Positions 31,829 through 43,466 of a stretch of 64,000 nt of DNA are shown here, piece after piece (position 1 is the stretch's first letter; the number at the start of each line of letters is the position of its first letter). Made by a program: the position numbers and the translations under genes. The DNA is from Thinopyrum elongatum (Eukaryota > Streptophyta > Magnoliopsida > Poales > Poaceae). The notes below the pieces were generated by a model. The model had not been told where the DNA came from, did no database searches, and saw nothing but the letters and a program-made list of their open reading frames with translations. The stretch is from NCBI GenBank assembly GCA_011799875.1, contig CM022301.1, positions 12,233,570 through 12,297,569 of the forward strand. Reading direction: 5' to 3'.

Positions 31829-34800
31829 CGACCAATGAGAGTCATAACCCTGCAGCGTCTTGATGCTGTCCACGAGATCTGGTTTAGCAACCAGGGTATT
31901 AAGAGAACCCTGGGAAACAACGTGGAGGTTCATTTTGTAGGAACCTTTAGGAGGGGAAGCGAGTGCTCCAGGAGGAACAATGTGGAGATTCAGCTTTCTG
32001 AATTCTTCAATAAGCGAAGGTTGAACTTCGTGAAACTGGAGGTGACTGCAATAAGACTTGCGGCTCAAGGCATCGGCCATTACATTAGCCTTGCCAGGGG
32101 TATAAGAAATACCCAAGTTAAAATCCGCTACGGTCTCCATCCATCTCTGTTGACGGAGGTTCAGGTCTGGCTGAGTGAACAGATACTTCAGACTTTGATG
32201 ATCGGTGTAGATCTCGCAACGATTACCGAGAAGGTAATGTCGCCACTGTTTTAGTGCATGGATGATGGCAGCAAGCTCGAGGTCATGTACTGGGTAATTC
32301 TCTTCGTGCAGACGCAATTGACGCGAAGCATAAGCAATTACTCTGCGGTCTTGCATTAGGACACCGCCTAATCCTTGACGGGATGCATCACAATAGATGA
32401 CAAAATCCCTCTGGGAATCAGGAGGGGCAAGCACTAGGGCAGAAGTCAGCTTGTCTTTGAGCGTCTGGAAACTTTCCTGACACTTTTCCGTCCAATCGAA
32501 CTTGACGCCTTTATGAAGCAGGTTAGTCAGGGGCTTGGCGATCTTGGAGAAGTTCTCGACAAATCGACGGCAATAGCTGGCGAGTCCGAGAAAACTTCGA
32601 ACTTGCTTGACGTTCTTTGGAGGAGCCCAATCAAGAATAGCCTGAACTTGCTCGGGGTTGACGGCAATACCATCCTTGGAGATGACATGCCCAAGGTATG
32701 TTACTTCGGGAAGCCAGAATTCACACTTGGAAAACTTAGCATATAGTTGATGCTCTCGAAGTTTTTCCAGAACAAGTCGAAGATGTTCAGCATGTTCCTC
32801 GTTGTTCTTGGAGTATACTAGGATATCATCCAGGTAAACCACGACGAACTTGTCAAGGTATTCCATGAATATATAATTCATCAGGCGGGAGAATGTGGCG
32901 GGAGCATTGGTTAAGCCGAATGACATGACAGTGTACTCGTATGAGCCATATCGAGTAACGAAGGCGGTCTTTGGGATATCCTCTTCACGAACACGGATCT
33001 GGTGGTAACCCAACCTTAAGTCGAGTTTGGAGAACACTGATGAACCCGCCAGTTGATCATACAGATCGTTTATCCGAGGAAGGGGATATTTGTTCTGGAT
33101 AGTTGCTTGGTTAATAGGACGGTAATCTTGGACCAATCGGTTTGATCCATCCTTCTTCCTGACAAAGAGAGAAGGTGCTCCCCAAGCAGAGGAACTTGGG
33201 CGAATGAAACCCTTACGAAGTGAAGCGTCGATTTCCTCCTTAAGTTCAAGGAGTTCATGCGGCGGCATCTTGTAGGGTCACTTGGCGATAGGAGTGGTGC
33301 CTGGTCTCAAGTCGATGACAAATTCGACAGCTCGAGCAGGGGGTATCCCTGGGAGTTCTTTTGGGAAAACACCTTGGAATTCGCGAACAACTGGAATGTT
33401 CTCGATGCCTTCAAGTGGTGATGCGTTTAACGCATTCAAGGCATAAAGCCTCGCCTCGGCATTTTGGATGATTTGAGCCTGGTAGCTTATTATTTCATCA
33501 GAAGGGTGTAGAAGATGGACGATCTTCGTGGCGCAAACTATAGAAGCAGTATGCGCCTTCAACCAATCCATTCCGAGAATGAGGTCGATACTACAAGACT
33601 TTAGTATGAAAGGGGAGGCGTGAAACTCCAGCCCTTCAATTTCAACGGTGACGTCGTTGCTACCCATGGAGGTTTGACATTGACCCGCGGGGGTGTGTAT
33701 TACTATTGCAGTGTTCATGACCTCACATTTAATGTCGTGTTTGTATGCAAATTCTTCGGACATGAATGAATGCGATGCTCCCGAATCAAATAAAACAGAA
33801 GCTGGTACTGAATTAACAAGGAGAGTACCCATCACGGTGGCAGGTTGGTCCTGAGCTTCATTGAAATCGGTGTGGTTGGCCTGAATACGCCCATAAGACT
33901 TGGCATTGTTGTTGCGAGGCTGATTGTTCCTACGGCCAGTTGCAGGAAGTGCCAGTTGGTTCTGGTTCTGAATGCAGTTCCTGGAAAAATGACCTGGCTG
34001 CCCACACTTGTAGCACAGACTATCATTGGGATTGGGAGCAGGAGCTCGGGGTGGTGGAGCTGGAAGTCCTGGCTGCCTAGGTGGTGGAGGCAGACGTGGT
34101 GCAGTATAGGACCGTCTTGGAGCAGGTGCAGCTGGACGGTACACGCTGTTTGGAATCCAGATCCGACGCTTCTGTGCAGGCTGGCTCGAAGATGAACCAG
34201 TGTCACGGTTGCGCCTAAGAGATCCCTGGTGTGCCTGCAGACCAGTCTCGACCTGGATAGCCTTGTTCACCAAGATGGAGAAATTATCAAATTCATGCAC
34301 AAGGAGCGCTAGCTTGATGTCAGCTTGAAGTCCTTCGCGAAACCTTTCCTGGCGGCGAGCATCAGTGGGAATGTCTTCTTCAGCATAGCGGGATAATTCC
34401 AGAAACTCCCGCTGATAAGCTTCCACTGTCTTGTTGCCCTGGGTGAGGTTGCGGAACTCTTGCTTCTTCCGGTCCATGATTCCCTGAGGAATGAAACGGG
34501 CACGGATGGCAGCTTGGAAATCCGGCCAAGTGATGACTGTGCCAGCTGGTTGAGTGCGCCTGTGGCTGTCCCACCATTGAGCAGCGGGGCCCTTGAGAAA
34601 GAAGGAGGCGAAGGTGACATAGTTTGCAGGGGCAACGCCACCAGATTCCAACTCATAGGTGATGTCGCGAAGCCAGTCATCCGCATCCAGGGGCTGAGTT
34701 GAGCCGCGGTAGACGGTTGGGTTGAGGCGCATAAAGTCCTGCAGGGTCCCTGGGCCTGGATACTGGTTCATATTGGGACGAGGAAACTGATCCATGATCC

Positions 34801-34912
34801 CTTGCATGAACTGACGTTGCAGTTCAAATTGCTGCATCATTCCAGCCATATAGTTCGGCGGTGGTGGATCGTTGGCACCACGGCCACGACCACGACCAGC
34901 GGGTCTAACCAT
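31829..34912 (-). pseudogene. Gypsy gag-pol (one stop, integrase lost)
   Basis: Starts MVRPAGRGRGRG at 34912. Gag has the QYPGPGTLQDFMRLNP and WWDSHRRTQP regions and a CCHC knuckle, CYKCGQPGHFSRNC. The aspartic protease has LFDSGASHSFM. Reverse transcriptase includes [15 protein letters not shown] and [11 protein letters not shown] (YLDD codons at 32825-32836). RNase H has [16 protein letters not shown] and [12 protein letters not shown] single in-frame TGA (33278-33280) separates PIAK from PYKMPPHEL where related polyproteins have a basic residue, consistent with CGA to TGA. The frame leaves the polymerase at 31829 and enters LTR sequence, so integrase is absent. The product would be a virus-like particle polyprotein but this copy is dead. 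Confidence 0.92.
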
Positions 34913-35533
34913 CCTGCTAATTTACAACAGGGGTAGTTTAGTAAAAGCAAGCGTGAGTGCTTAGTGACAAGCATGATGTAACACGACAATACTCCAAGCA
35001 GTGTTATAGATACATAACAGTAGTCGATTAAGACATACAGATCCATACACAACGTCGGGTACAAGCGGACAGCATAACGGCGCAATTTCATAAACTGGAC
35101 ATGCTAGGCGGCGCGCAGGCACGCGGTAAGGAAGTACACAACAAGACATAGCAAAGGCTACATCAACGTCGGGGAAAACTGGTGGGGCGAGGAATCTGCA
35201 AATGACAACACAGGGTGCCCTCGATAAAGGATCCTGTAAGCAGAACCTGGCCCACAATCTCGAAGCAAGGGGGGAAATTTTCAGAACTCCGGTGGATGTG
35301 ATCACGAGACCCTAAGTGTCGGCGTTAGTAAAATTCATTTAACCCGAGTAGAAGAGAGATCAGAGTCCCAGAGTATAGACGAGGAATAAAAGATCCTAAT
35401 ACCACCCAGTTGGCAATGTGGGCCCGTAAGCCACACAGCCAAGTTAGTAAAACGGTTTTCTTTGTCTAGACTCAACTTCGGCCAAGGAATTGGAAAGGGG
35501 GATTCCTACAGGCAGTCGGCTCTGATACCAACT
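34913..35533 (-). other. Gypsy leader and PBS
   Basis: Untranslated leader between the 5' LTR and gag. The PBS, TGGTATCAGAGCC on the minus strand, is at 35518-35530, three bases from the LTR, and is perfectly complementary to the usual tRNA-Met end. Short open frames are not meaningful. Confidence 0.85.
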
Positions 35534-38500
35534 TGTGGCGCCCCCGGCTCAATCGTACACTAATCATGCACGCAAACGTGCACGATCAAGATCAGGGACT
35601 CACGGGAAGATATCACAACACAACTCTAAAACATAAATAAGTCATACAAGCATCATAATACAAGCCAGGGGCCACGAGGGCTCGAATACAAATGCTCGAT
35701 CATAGACGAGTCAGCGGAAGCAACAATATCTGAGTACAGACATAAGTTAAACAAGGTGCCATAAGATGGCTAGCACAAACAGGGATACAACAGATCGAAC
35801 AGGCGCAGGGCCTCCTGCCTGGGATCCTCCTAACTACTCCTGGTCGTCGGCGTCCTGGACGTAGTAGTAGGCTCCGCCCTGGTGGTAGTAGTCGTCGAAG
35901 GTGGCGTCTGGCTCCTGGGCTCCAACATCTGGTTGCGACAACCAGCAAGAAGGGAAAGGGGGAAAGGAGGGGGAAAGCAACCGTGAGTACTCATCCAAAG
36001 TACTCGCAAGCAAGGATCTATACTACATATGCATGGTATATGTGTAAAGAGGCAATATCGGTGGACTGAACTGCAGAATGCCAGAATAAGAGGGGAATAG
36101 CTAGTCCTGTCGAAGACTACGCTTCTGGCAGCCTCCATCTTGAAGCAATATAAGAGATTAGTTGGAAGTTAACCAAGCAACAACGCATAGCATAATCCTA
36201 CCCGTCGATCCTCTCGTCGCCACCATGCGAGAGAGCGACCACCGGGTTATATCTGTCACTTGTAAGGGTGTGTTTTATTAAGTATCCATTTCTAGTTGTC
36301 ATGAGGTCGGAATACAACTCTGGGTCGTCCTTTTACCGAGGGACACGGCTATTCGAATAGATAAACTTCCCTGCAGGGGTGCACCACATATTCCCCAACA
36401 CGCTCGATCCCCTTTGGCCGGACACACTTTCCTGGGTCATGCCCAGCCTCGGAAGATCCACACGTCGCAGCCCCACCTAGGCTCAACAGAGAGGTCAGCA
36501 CGCCGGACTAATCCTAGGCACTCTGGGGTCTGGGCCCATCGCCCAGTGCGCTCCTGCACGTTGCGTACGCGGCCGCGAGCAGACCTAGCAACCCACACGA
36601 TCACGGCGGTTACGTTATCGCGGTCCAACACGGCGCGCGCCGCTCAGTCGCTGACGTCAAGAAGGCTTCAGCTGATACCACGACGCCGGGATACCCATAA
36701 CTACTCCCGCGTAGTTGGTTAGTGCGTATAGGCCAGTGGCCAGACTCAGATCAAATATCCAATCTCGTTAAACGTGTTATTATGAGATCACCGCGGACGA
36801 CGACCAGGGCCAGGCCCACCTCTCTCCTAGGTGGTCACAACCTGCCCTGCCGCTCCACAACAAAGAGTCACTTAGGGGGCCGTCGAGAAGGCCAATCCTT
36901 TCAGCCCCCATTCGTGAATCACCTGCGGGTGCTCCACGACCCGACCCGACTTTAGTATCCATCTGATGTCACATGTAATAAGTAGTATTCATATCCGCAA
37001 TCGCCACCCGTGGCGAGCACGGCCCAATAATGTAGCATAGCAGACAGACGAGAATGTAGGGCCACTGATGACAAACTAGCATCCTACACTAGGCATTTAG
37101 GATTGCAGGTAAGGTATCAACAACAGTAGCAACAATGACAGGCTATGCAGCAGAATAGGATTAACCGAAAGCAGTAACAGGCTACACTACTCTAATGCAA
37201 GCAGTATAGAGAAGAATAGGCGATATCTGGTGATCAAGGGGGGGGGGGCTTGCCTGGTTGCTCTGGCAAGTAGGGGTCGTCAACAACGTAGTCGGTCGGG
37301 GCACCAGCAGCTGCGTCGGTCTCGTAGTCTACCGAAGAGAAGAGGGGGAAGAAACAGTAAACACACGGCAATAATGCAACAGGGATGCATGACATATCTA
37401 AACGCAGGGCCAGGGTGATATACAGCCTAACTAAGCGATTTAGTTCATTTAGGAATTTATTCGGATTTATTTAATTAGGGTTGGACACTATTCATTTATC
37501 GAAATCGGCCTAATTGTTCAACGTTCTCATAGCTGCGGGCATCTGACGGGAATACGGAGGATGTATTCGGGTTCGTATCGTCGTTCTGAGCAAGTTTCAT
37601 GTATAAAATATTTTCATTGGAGTTACGGTTTATTTAATATGATTTTCTAAAGTTTTTATTAATTTCTGAAATTTTAATTAATTATTTAATTCAACATTAT
37701 CCGAAACAGTGATTGATGACGTCAGCATGACATCATGCTGACGTCAGCAGTTAATTAAGTTAATTACTAATTACTGTTTAATTAACACTAATTAGCTAAT
37801 TAGATTAACCTAATCAGGATTAATTAACTAATTAATTAACTAATTAATTAATTAATTATTTTAATTATTTATTTTTATTTTTTTATTTTTATTTGGGTCA
37901 TGGGCCCCACTGGTCAGTGGACCAGGGGCGGACACGTCCGGGGCGTGCCCCTTTTGGGACCGGACATGTCCGGTGCCCAAAGGGGACGCACGGGCGGGCG
38001 CGGGCGGTCGGGGGCGCGGCGAAGCGTGGGCGCAGGCGAGCGCACGCTTGTCCCTGATTCTGTTCTTCGTCGCTTCTTTTTCCTTTTATCTTTCCCTCGT
38101 GCTCACTCTTTTTCTATCTTTTTCCTTTCTTTTCGATTCTACGCTCTGTACTTTCTCTTTTAGCACGGCGTCAGGCGCGCGGGCGCGAGACGGGGAGGCA
38201 CGGGGTGGTCGCGCAATGGCCGGCGCGATGCGTGCGCGGCGAGGTGCGGGAGCAGAGAGGGGGGGAGAGGCCCAGGCCTCACCGTGATCCGTAGGACGGG
38301 GCCGCGGGGGTCGGGGTGGTCGACGGGGACGACGGCGATGGGGAGCAGGCCGGCGGGGACGAAGCGGCGACGTAGACGAGGCAGACCGGCGGGAGCGCTC
38401 CGGGGCGGGGGTCGTCGTGCGGCGAGGCGGCGGCTACGTCGCAGCGACGCCACGGCTTCCCGCATCCCGATCCCGATCTGGATCGGGAGGTGGGGGCTGA

Positions 38501-39215
38501 CGAGGGGGAGCAGGCCGGCGGGGAGGCGCGGGCTCGGGCGGCGGCGAGCGGCGTCGGCGACGGGGCGGACGGGATCGGGGGATCGCCCCGATCCAGATGG
38601 GGGGGGAGAAAGCGAAGGGGAGGGGGGATCGGGGGTAGGCTAGGGTTTGTCTCCTGGGAGGCCATATAGAGGGGGGCGCAGGTGGCGCGGCCGGCTGGCT
38701 TCGGCCCATTGGGCCGGGGGGTGGGGGGGTGTTGCTTTTTTTTTTCTTTTCTGTTTCTCTTTCTCTTTCTTTCTTTATTCTCTTTTCTCGCACTCTGTTA
38801 AATGTTTAGGCCTCAAATGATTTTTGTAAAAAGTGTGACCTATTTCATAAATACCAGTGCATTATTCCTTAACACCTAAAATTAGTTTGGATAAAACATA
38901 ATTCCATATTTATTTCAGATTTAATAAATGGTTACTAAATATTATCTTTATCCACTGTTTGAGGTTGTTCGAGTCACTTATCCAATTCCAATGATGTTGG
39001 TTTCAATTTTAGAATAGCCTCTGGAATATTTGCTATTTATCTGACATTTTAGTTTCTATGTTGGACAACTTTTATATTCCACTTTCATTTAAATTTGAAT
39101 TTGACTTAGGAGTTGAAATGCAATATGATGCTAATGATGATTATGCACTATTAATCATGATGACATGGCCTCATCAAAAGGGTGATCACTGTAGCTTAAT
39201 ACAGGGGGTGTTACA
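35534..39215 (-). repeat. Gypsy 5' LTR, 3.68 kb
   Basis: Reads TGTGGCGCCCCC on the plus strand at 35534 and ends GGGGTGTTACA at 39215, so the LTR has the TGT...ACA ends expected. It contains a TC-rich block at 38047-38160 not present in the other LTR, a GC-rich block (38160-38700), and the bZIP-type palindrome at 37717-37746. The right part (about 38480-39215) has no counterpart in the truncated 3' LTR. Confidence 0.85.
37717..37746. promoter_or_regulatory. bZIP-type palindrome in the 5' LTR
   Basis: Same 13-4-13 palindrome with two TGACGTCA octamers as at 29543-29572, about 1.5 kb into the LTR in the sense direction. Being in the 5' LTR, this copy could influence transcription of the element. 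Confidence 0.6.
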
Positions 39216-39360
39216 CCCATATAGGATACAACCCATATAATAAGAAGAACCCATACGAAGGCAGCTACCTAACGTAGCGTACGTTACTAAACAAAAAAAA
39301 CTAAGGTAGCGTAGCCTACGAAACCGCTATAGAAGCACATGTTTTAATTAAATTAACACA

Positions 39361-39578
39361 GCAAACCAACCTGTGGTTGGATGTTTAGAGGGATTGTGGT
39401 ATCCCCAGCCCACCAGGGTTCAAATCCTGGTGCTCGTATTTATTTCTGGATTTATTTCACGATTTCCGGCGATGCACATTCAGTGGGAGGAGACGGTGTG
39501 CGTGTGTGCATTCATAGGGGTGAGTGTATGCGCGTGTATATGAGCGTTTGCGTCTGTACTGTGTTCAAAAATAATAAT
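39361..39578 (+). mobile_element. Au SINE copy 2, internally deleted
   Basis: Starts GCAAACCAACCTGTGGTTGG and keeps the B box GGTTCAAATCC (39417-39427). Compared with the first copy it lacks about 90 bp between GGAGGAGACG and GTGTGCGTGTG. It ends in a short AATAATAAT tail. Direct repeats AATTAAAYTAACACA (39346-39360 and 39579-39593, one mismatch) flank it, a long target duplication that proves insertion. It lies in the MULE, right of the gypsy. Confidence 0.9.
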
Positions 39579-39687
39579 AATTAAACTAACACAAATCTTA
39601 AAGTTTTTTTTATCAAAGGGTTTAAGAGTTAGATGTGAGATAAGTATTTTCACATCTAGATGTGAAATAGCAATCCTCTTAAATTTA

Positions 39688-39787
39688 TGAAGGGGTGGCT
39701 ACTAGAGAGGGGGTTTTGAAAGTGTGCACTCGGATGCTTTTTGGCTGGTAGTAATTGAGTACTGCATGTGTGGTAGTGGCAGAAGAT
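39688..39787. other. Original flank between MULE and CACTA-2
   Basis: About 100 bp of sequence that, before the MULE arrived, continued from 24406 and thus lay upstream of the exonuclease gene. No motif is assigned. The last three bases, GAT, precede the CACTA-2 terminus and may be its target duplication. Confidence 0.4.
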
Positions 39788-41669
39788 CACTAGTAGAAAA
39801 TGGGACATTAGTACCGAGACTAAGGAATCGGGACTAAAGGCTCCCTTTTTAGTTCCGGTTGTGTTACGAACCGGGATTAAAGGGGCTCCACGTGGCCGTT
39901 GTGGAGCGCTCAGGCAGGAGGACCTTTAGTCCCGGTTGGTAACATAAACCGGGACTAAAAGGCCGCCACGCGTCAAGCGCTGCCAAGTGCTGGGGTTTAG
40001 GGTTTTTTTTAAGGAGGGGTTTAGGGTTTTGGACGGTTTAGGGGTTTCATATTGTGCATCCTTTTTTTTGTTTACCATTCAATTCTTTTTCATTTAGGGT
40101 TTTCATTTTTATTTTATGTTTCCATTCAACTCAACGCTACCTACTACATATAGCAATGAAGGAACCATTACACAACATCGTCATGAATATAGAGAAGTGA
40201 CATCTCTTTCTCCGTGCTTGGTCGAACAACAAGTTTTCGTATATCTATTCGACGCTACTATATATAGTACACATTCATGCATATATACAATATAACATCT
40301 CTTACGATCCCTAATATCTAATTACCAAAATTCCCTACCAATTTCCGATGGTATTGTCGGTTTTAGCTATGACCTCTTCAAGTAAGAATCCCGCCAATTC
40401 CTCTTGAATTGCTCGTATGCGATTCTTTGGTAGGAGTTCGTCCCGCATCCGTTGGATCTAAATTAAAGAAGCAGGTCAATATATATGAATGAAACTCAAC
40501 ACAATTGATGGTAATAAAATAGAATTGTGAATATTGTTTACGTACTTGGAGTTGTTCTAAAATTCTGCCCTTCTCACAGGTCGTCTGGCGAATGAACTCT
40601 CAAACGTAGTATCCACATAAATTATTCCCGTCTCCCTGCCTCAAGCACTTTACGAGAATAGAGTTCAATCAAAATAATAATCAAGCATGATAATGGTATT
40701 GAAACTAGAATCAAAGAGAGATGCGCGGAACTAGCTAGTACTAGTTACATTGAGGTGTCGAAATCGTAGCTCCTCTTTCCATTCACCCCTAGCCTGCTTG
40801 GTGAACTCTTTCCAAACCCTGCCCGGCAAAGAAAATGAATAAAGGAGTTATTAATTACTTGCTATCAGGAAATGAACGTAAGTTGCCGATATAGTGCGAT
40901 AATGATTGAACTTACCTCTGGAGCATTTCACTCAGGTCCGCTCACATATGAGGGTCTTTACGTTTTGAGTCCATGACAAATGCTAATCTTGTGTCAACCT
41001 GAATGACTAGCAGAATAAATTGGAACCTGCGCACGCATAACTCATCAATTACACTTAACATCGAGTAAGCGAAATAGAATGTGTACAAGACAGTAACACT
41101 CACTTGAAATTGTAAGGAAATAGTATTTCTCTTTTGGTTTGTTGTGCAATGAACGCCTTTAGCAAGTTTTTCTCAGTATCCTCGGGGTCTTTTGTACTAT
41201 ATATTCATTTATGTTATTTGGGTTAATGAACCCAATGTCATAGATTTGTCCTCTATTGCATTCGAGAATCTTCATTCTACATAATATAGTGAGGATAATT
41301 ATACATGCAATGAATGAGCTGAGCTAGAGACTTAATTACAGAAATAATACTTACAGACAATAGGAACTGACGATAGATTTGTCGAGGGCGCCTTGATTGT
41401 ATAACCGAAATAAATCATCAAATTCAATGTACATCTCCTCGTCTCCATTGAAGTAATGCTCATCTCTAATTCCCGCCATGAGTCAGTTGCTCCCTTCCTT
41501 TGAGGCTTCCATGTACCACTCATGCAATCTTCGCATTTGTGTTGGTAGATACCGGAGCACCTCAGGTCTGACGAGAGGCTTCCCGTGCTGGTATCTGTAT
41601 GCTAAATCAACCATGGGTAACTTGCTACTTCTTGAGCTTGCGTTGATTTTTTCCATGAAGAGGAAAGGG
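39788..41669 (-). mobile_element. CACTA-2, 3' part (continues at 60659)
   Basis: Terminus CACTAGTAGAAAATGGG at 39788, with CCCGGTT/AACCGGG palindromes up to 39965, like the ends of CACTA-1. The element is on the minus strand. Its gene exons (40335-41669) match the protease part of the CACTA-1 second gene. At 41670 an LTR retrotransposon interrupts it, and the element resumes at 60659. Confidence 0.85.
40335..41669 (-). pseudogene. CACTA-2 second gene, Ulp1-type protease exons (pseudogene)
   Basis: Read on the minus strand, exons resembling those of CACTA-1: YQHGKPLVRPE and MRRLHEWYM near 41500-41600, a DFFL/RLYNQGALDKS block, LCGYYV (the Cys region, about 40590-40620, followed by a stop where CACTA-1 has CEF), and RAIQEELAGF before the stop at 40335-40337. 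Introns occupy similar positions as in CACTA-1. Stops and frame changes make it inactive. Confidence 0.75.
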
Positions 41670-43196
41670 TGATGCAGTAAAGTAGAGATAAGTATTTCCC
41701 TCAGTTAACAACCAAGGTATCAATCCAGTAGGAGGCACAAGCAAGTCTCCAATATATGCACCTGCACAAACTAACAAACACTTGCACACAACGCGAAAAA
41801 GGGGTTGTCAATCCCTTCACGGTCATGAACAAGAGTGAGATCTAATACAGATAGGTATAAAAGATAAATAAAAGGCAAAATAAAGTAAACATAAATAAAT
41901 TGCAGCAAGGTAATTTTGGGTTTTTGGTTTAATAGATCTGAAAATATATGATGGAAAAAAGACCTGGGGGCCATAGGTTTCACTAGAGGCTTCTCTCTTG
42001 AAGAAAACATATGGTGGGTAAACAAATTCCTGTTGAGCAATTGATAGAAAATCGTATAATTATGAAGACATCTAAGGCAATGATAATGAATATAAGCATC
42101 ACGTCCGTGACAAGTAGACTGAAACGATTCTGCATCTACTACTATTACTCCACACATCGACCGACTCCTGCCTTCATCTAGAGTATTAAGTTCATAAGAG
42201 CAGAGTAACGCCTTAAGCAAGATGACATGATGTAGAGGGGTAAACACAAGCAATATGATATAAACCCCATCTTTTTATCCTTACTGGCAACAATACAATA
42301 CGTGCCTCGCTACCCCTTCTGTCACTGGGTGAGGACACCACAAGATTGAACCCATCACAAAGCACCTCCCATTGCAAGAAAAACCAATCTAGTTGGCCAA
42401 ACCAAATCGATAGATCGGAGAGAAATACAAAGCTATCTCAATCATGCATAAAAGTGTTCAGAAAAGACTCAAATAATATTCATAGATAATCTAATCATAA
42501 ATCAACAATTCATCGGATCTCAACAAACGCACCGCAAAAGAAGATTACATCGAATAGATCTCCAAGAACATCGAGGAGAACATTGTATTGAAGATCAAAG
42601 AGAGAGAAGAAGCCATCTAGCTACTAGTTATGGACCCGTAGGTCTGTGGTAAACTACTCACACATCATTGGATGGGCAGCAAGGTTGGTGTAGAGGCCCT
42701 CCGTGATCGAATCCTCCCCCCCCCCCCACCGATGGAGTGCCGAAAAAGGCCCCAAGATGGGATCTCACAGGAACAGAAGCTTACGGCGGGGGAAAAGTAT
42801 TTTTGGTGTGCCCTCTGGTATAGGGGGAATATTTGAGAATATATAGTGGTGGAATTAGGGTTGGAAGGTCTCCGTGGGGCACACAAGCCCTGGGGGCGCA
42901 CCCCTACGGCTTGTGGCCGCCTCGTAGGTCTTCTGGCCTCCTCTGCAAGTCTTGTGGGTTTCTTCTGGTCCAAGAAAAATCATCGTAAAGTTTTATTCCG
43001 TTTGGACTCCGTTTGGTATTGATTTTCTGTAAAAGACAAAAATAAGGAAAAAACAGCAACTGGCACTGAAAACTAGGTTAATAGGTTAGTCCCAAAAATA
43101 ATATAAAATACCATATTAATGCATATAAAACATCCAAAACAGATAATATAATAGCATGGAAGAATAAAAAATTATAGATACATTGGAGACGTATCA
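41670..43196 (-). repeat. 3' LTR of the minus-strand retrotransposon
   Basis: 1527 bp from TGATGCAG to CGTATCA. It shares with the right copy the blocks CCATAGGTTTCACTAGAGGC, GATGACATGATGTAGAGGG and the end TTGGAGACGTATCA. Contains a C-run near 42717-42727. Open frames on either strand look accidental. Confidence 0.8.
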
Positions 43197-43466
43197 AGCA
43201 TCCCCAATCTTAATCCCTGCTCATCCTCGAGTAGGTAAATAATAAAAACAGAATTTTTGATGTGAAATTCTACCTAACATATTTATCAATGCAATTTTCT
43301 TTATTGTGGCATGAATGTTCAGATCCATAAGATTCAAAACAAAATGTAATATTGACATAAAAACAATAATACTTCAAGCATACTAGTAAAGCAATCATGT
43401 ATTCTCAAAATATCATGGCCAAAGAAAGTTATTCTTACAAAATCATATAGTCTGGCTATGCTCTAT

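Larger units (their letters stand above)
27360..39215 (-). mobile_element. Ty3/gypsy retrotransposon, rearranged (sense on minus strand)
   Basis: Flanked by the 5-bp duplication CCCAT (27355-27359 and 39216-39220), so it entered as one insertion. In sense order: 5' LTR (39215 to 35534), PBS, leader, gag-protease-RT-RNase H (34912 to 31829), then a 390-bp tail of an LTR (31826 to 31437), a second PBS, leader and gag start (31436 to 30258), then the 3' LTR (30257 to 27360). Integrase and chromodomain are missing. Long LTRs (3.68 kb) and the gag type suggest the Tekay/Del lineage. That lineage call is inference. Confidence 0.88.
24416..39678. mobile_element. Mutator-like element (MULE) with nested insertions
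   Basis: The 9-bp sequence TTAAATTTA flanks the segment at 24407-24415 and 39679-39687, the target size of Mutator elements. The terminal sequences are inverted relatives: left ...AACATCTTGATGTGA, right (reversed) ...CACATCTAGATGTGA, both 29 bp from the end. Removing the gypsy insertion and the second SINE leaves about 3.2 kb, mostly a tandem-repeat array and AT-rich flanks, with no MURA-type transposase. It is therefore a non-autonomous MULE. Confidence 0.65.
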
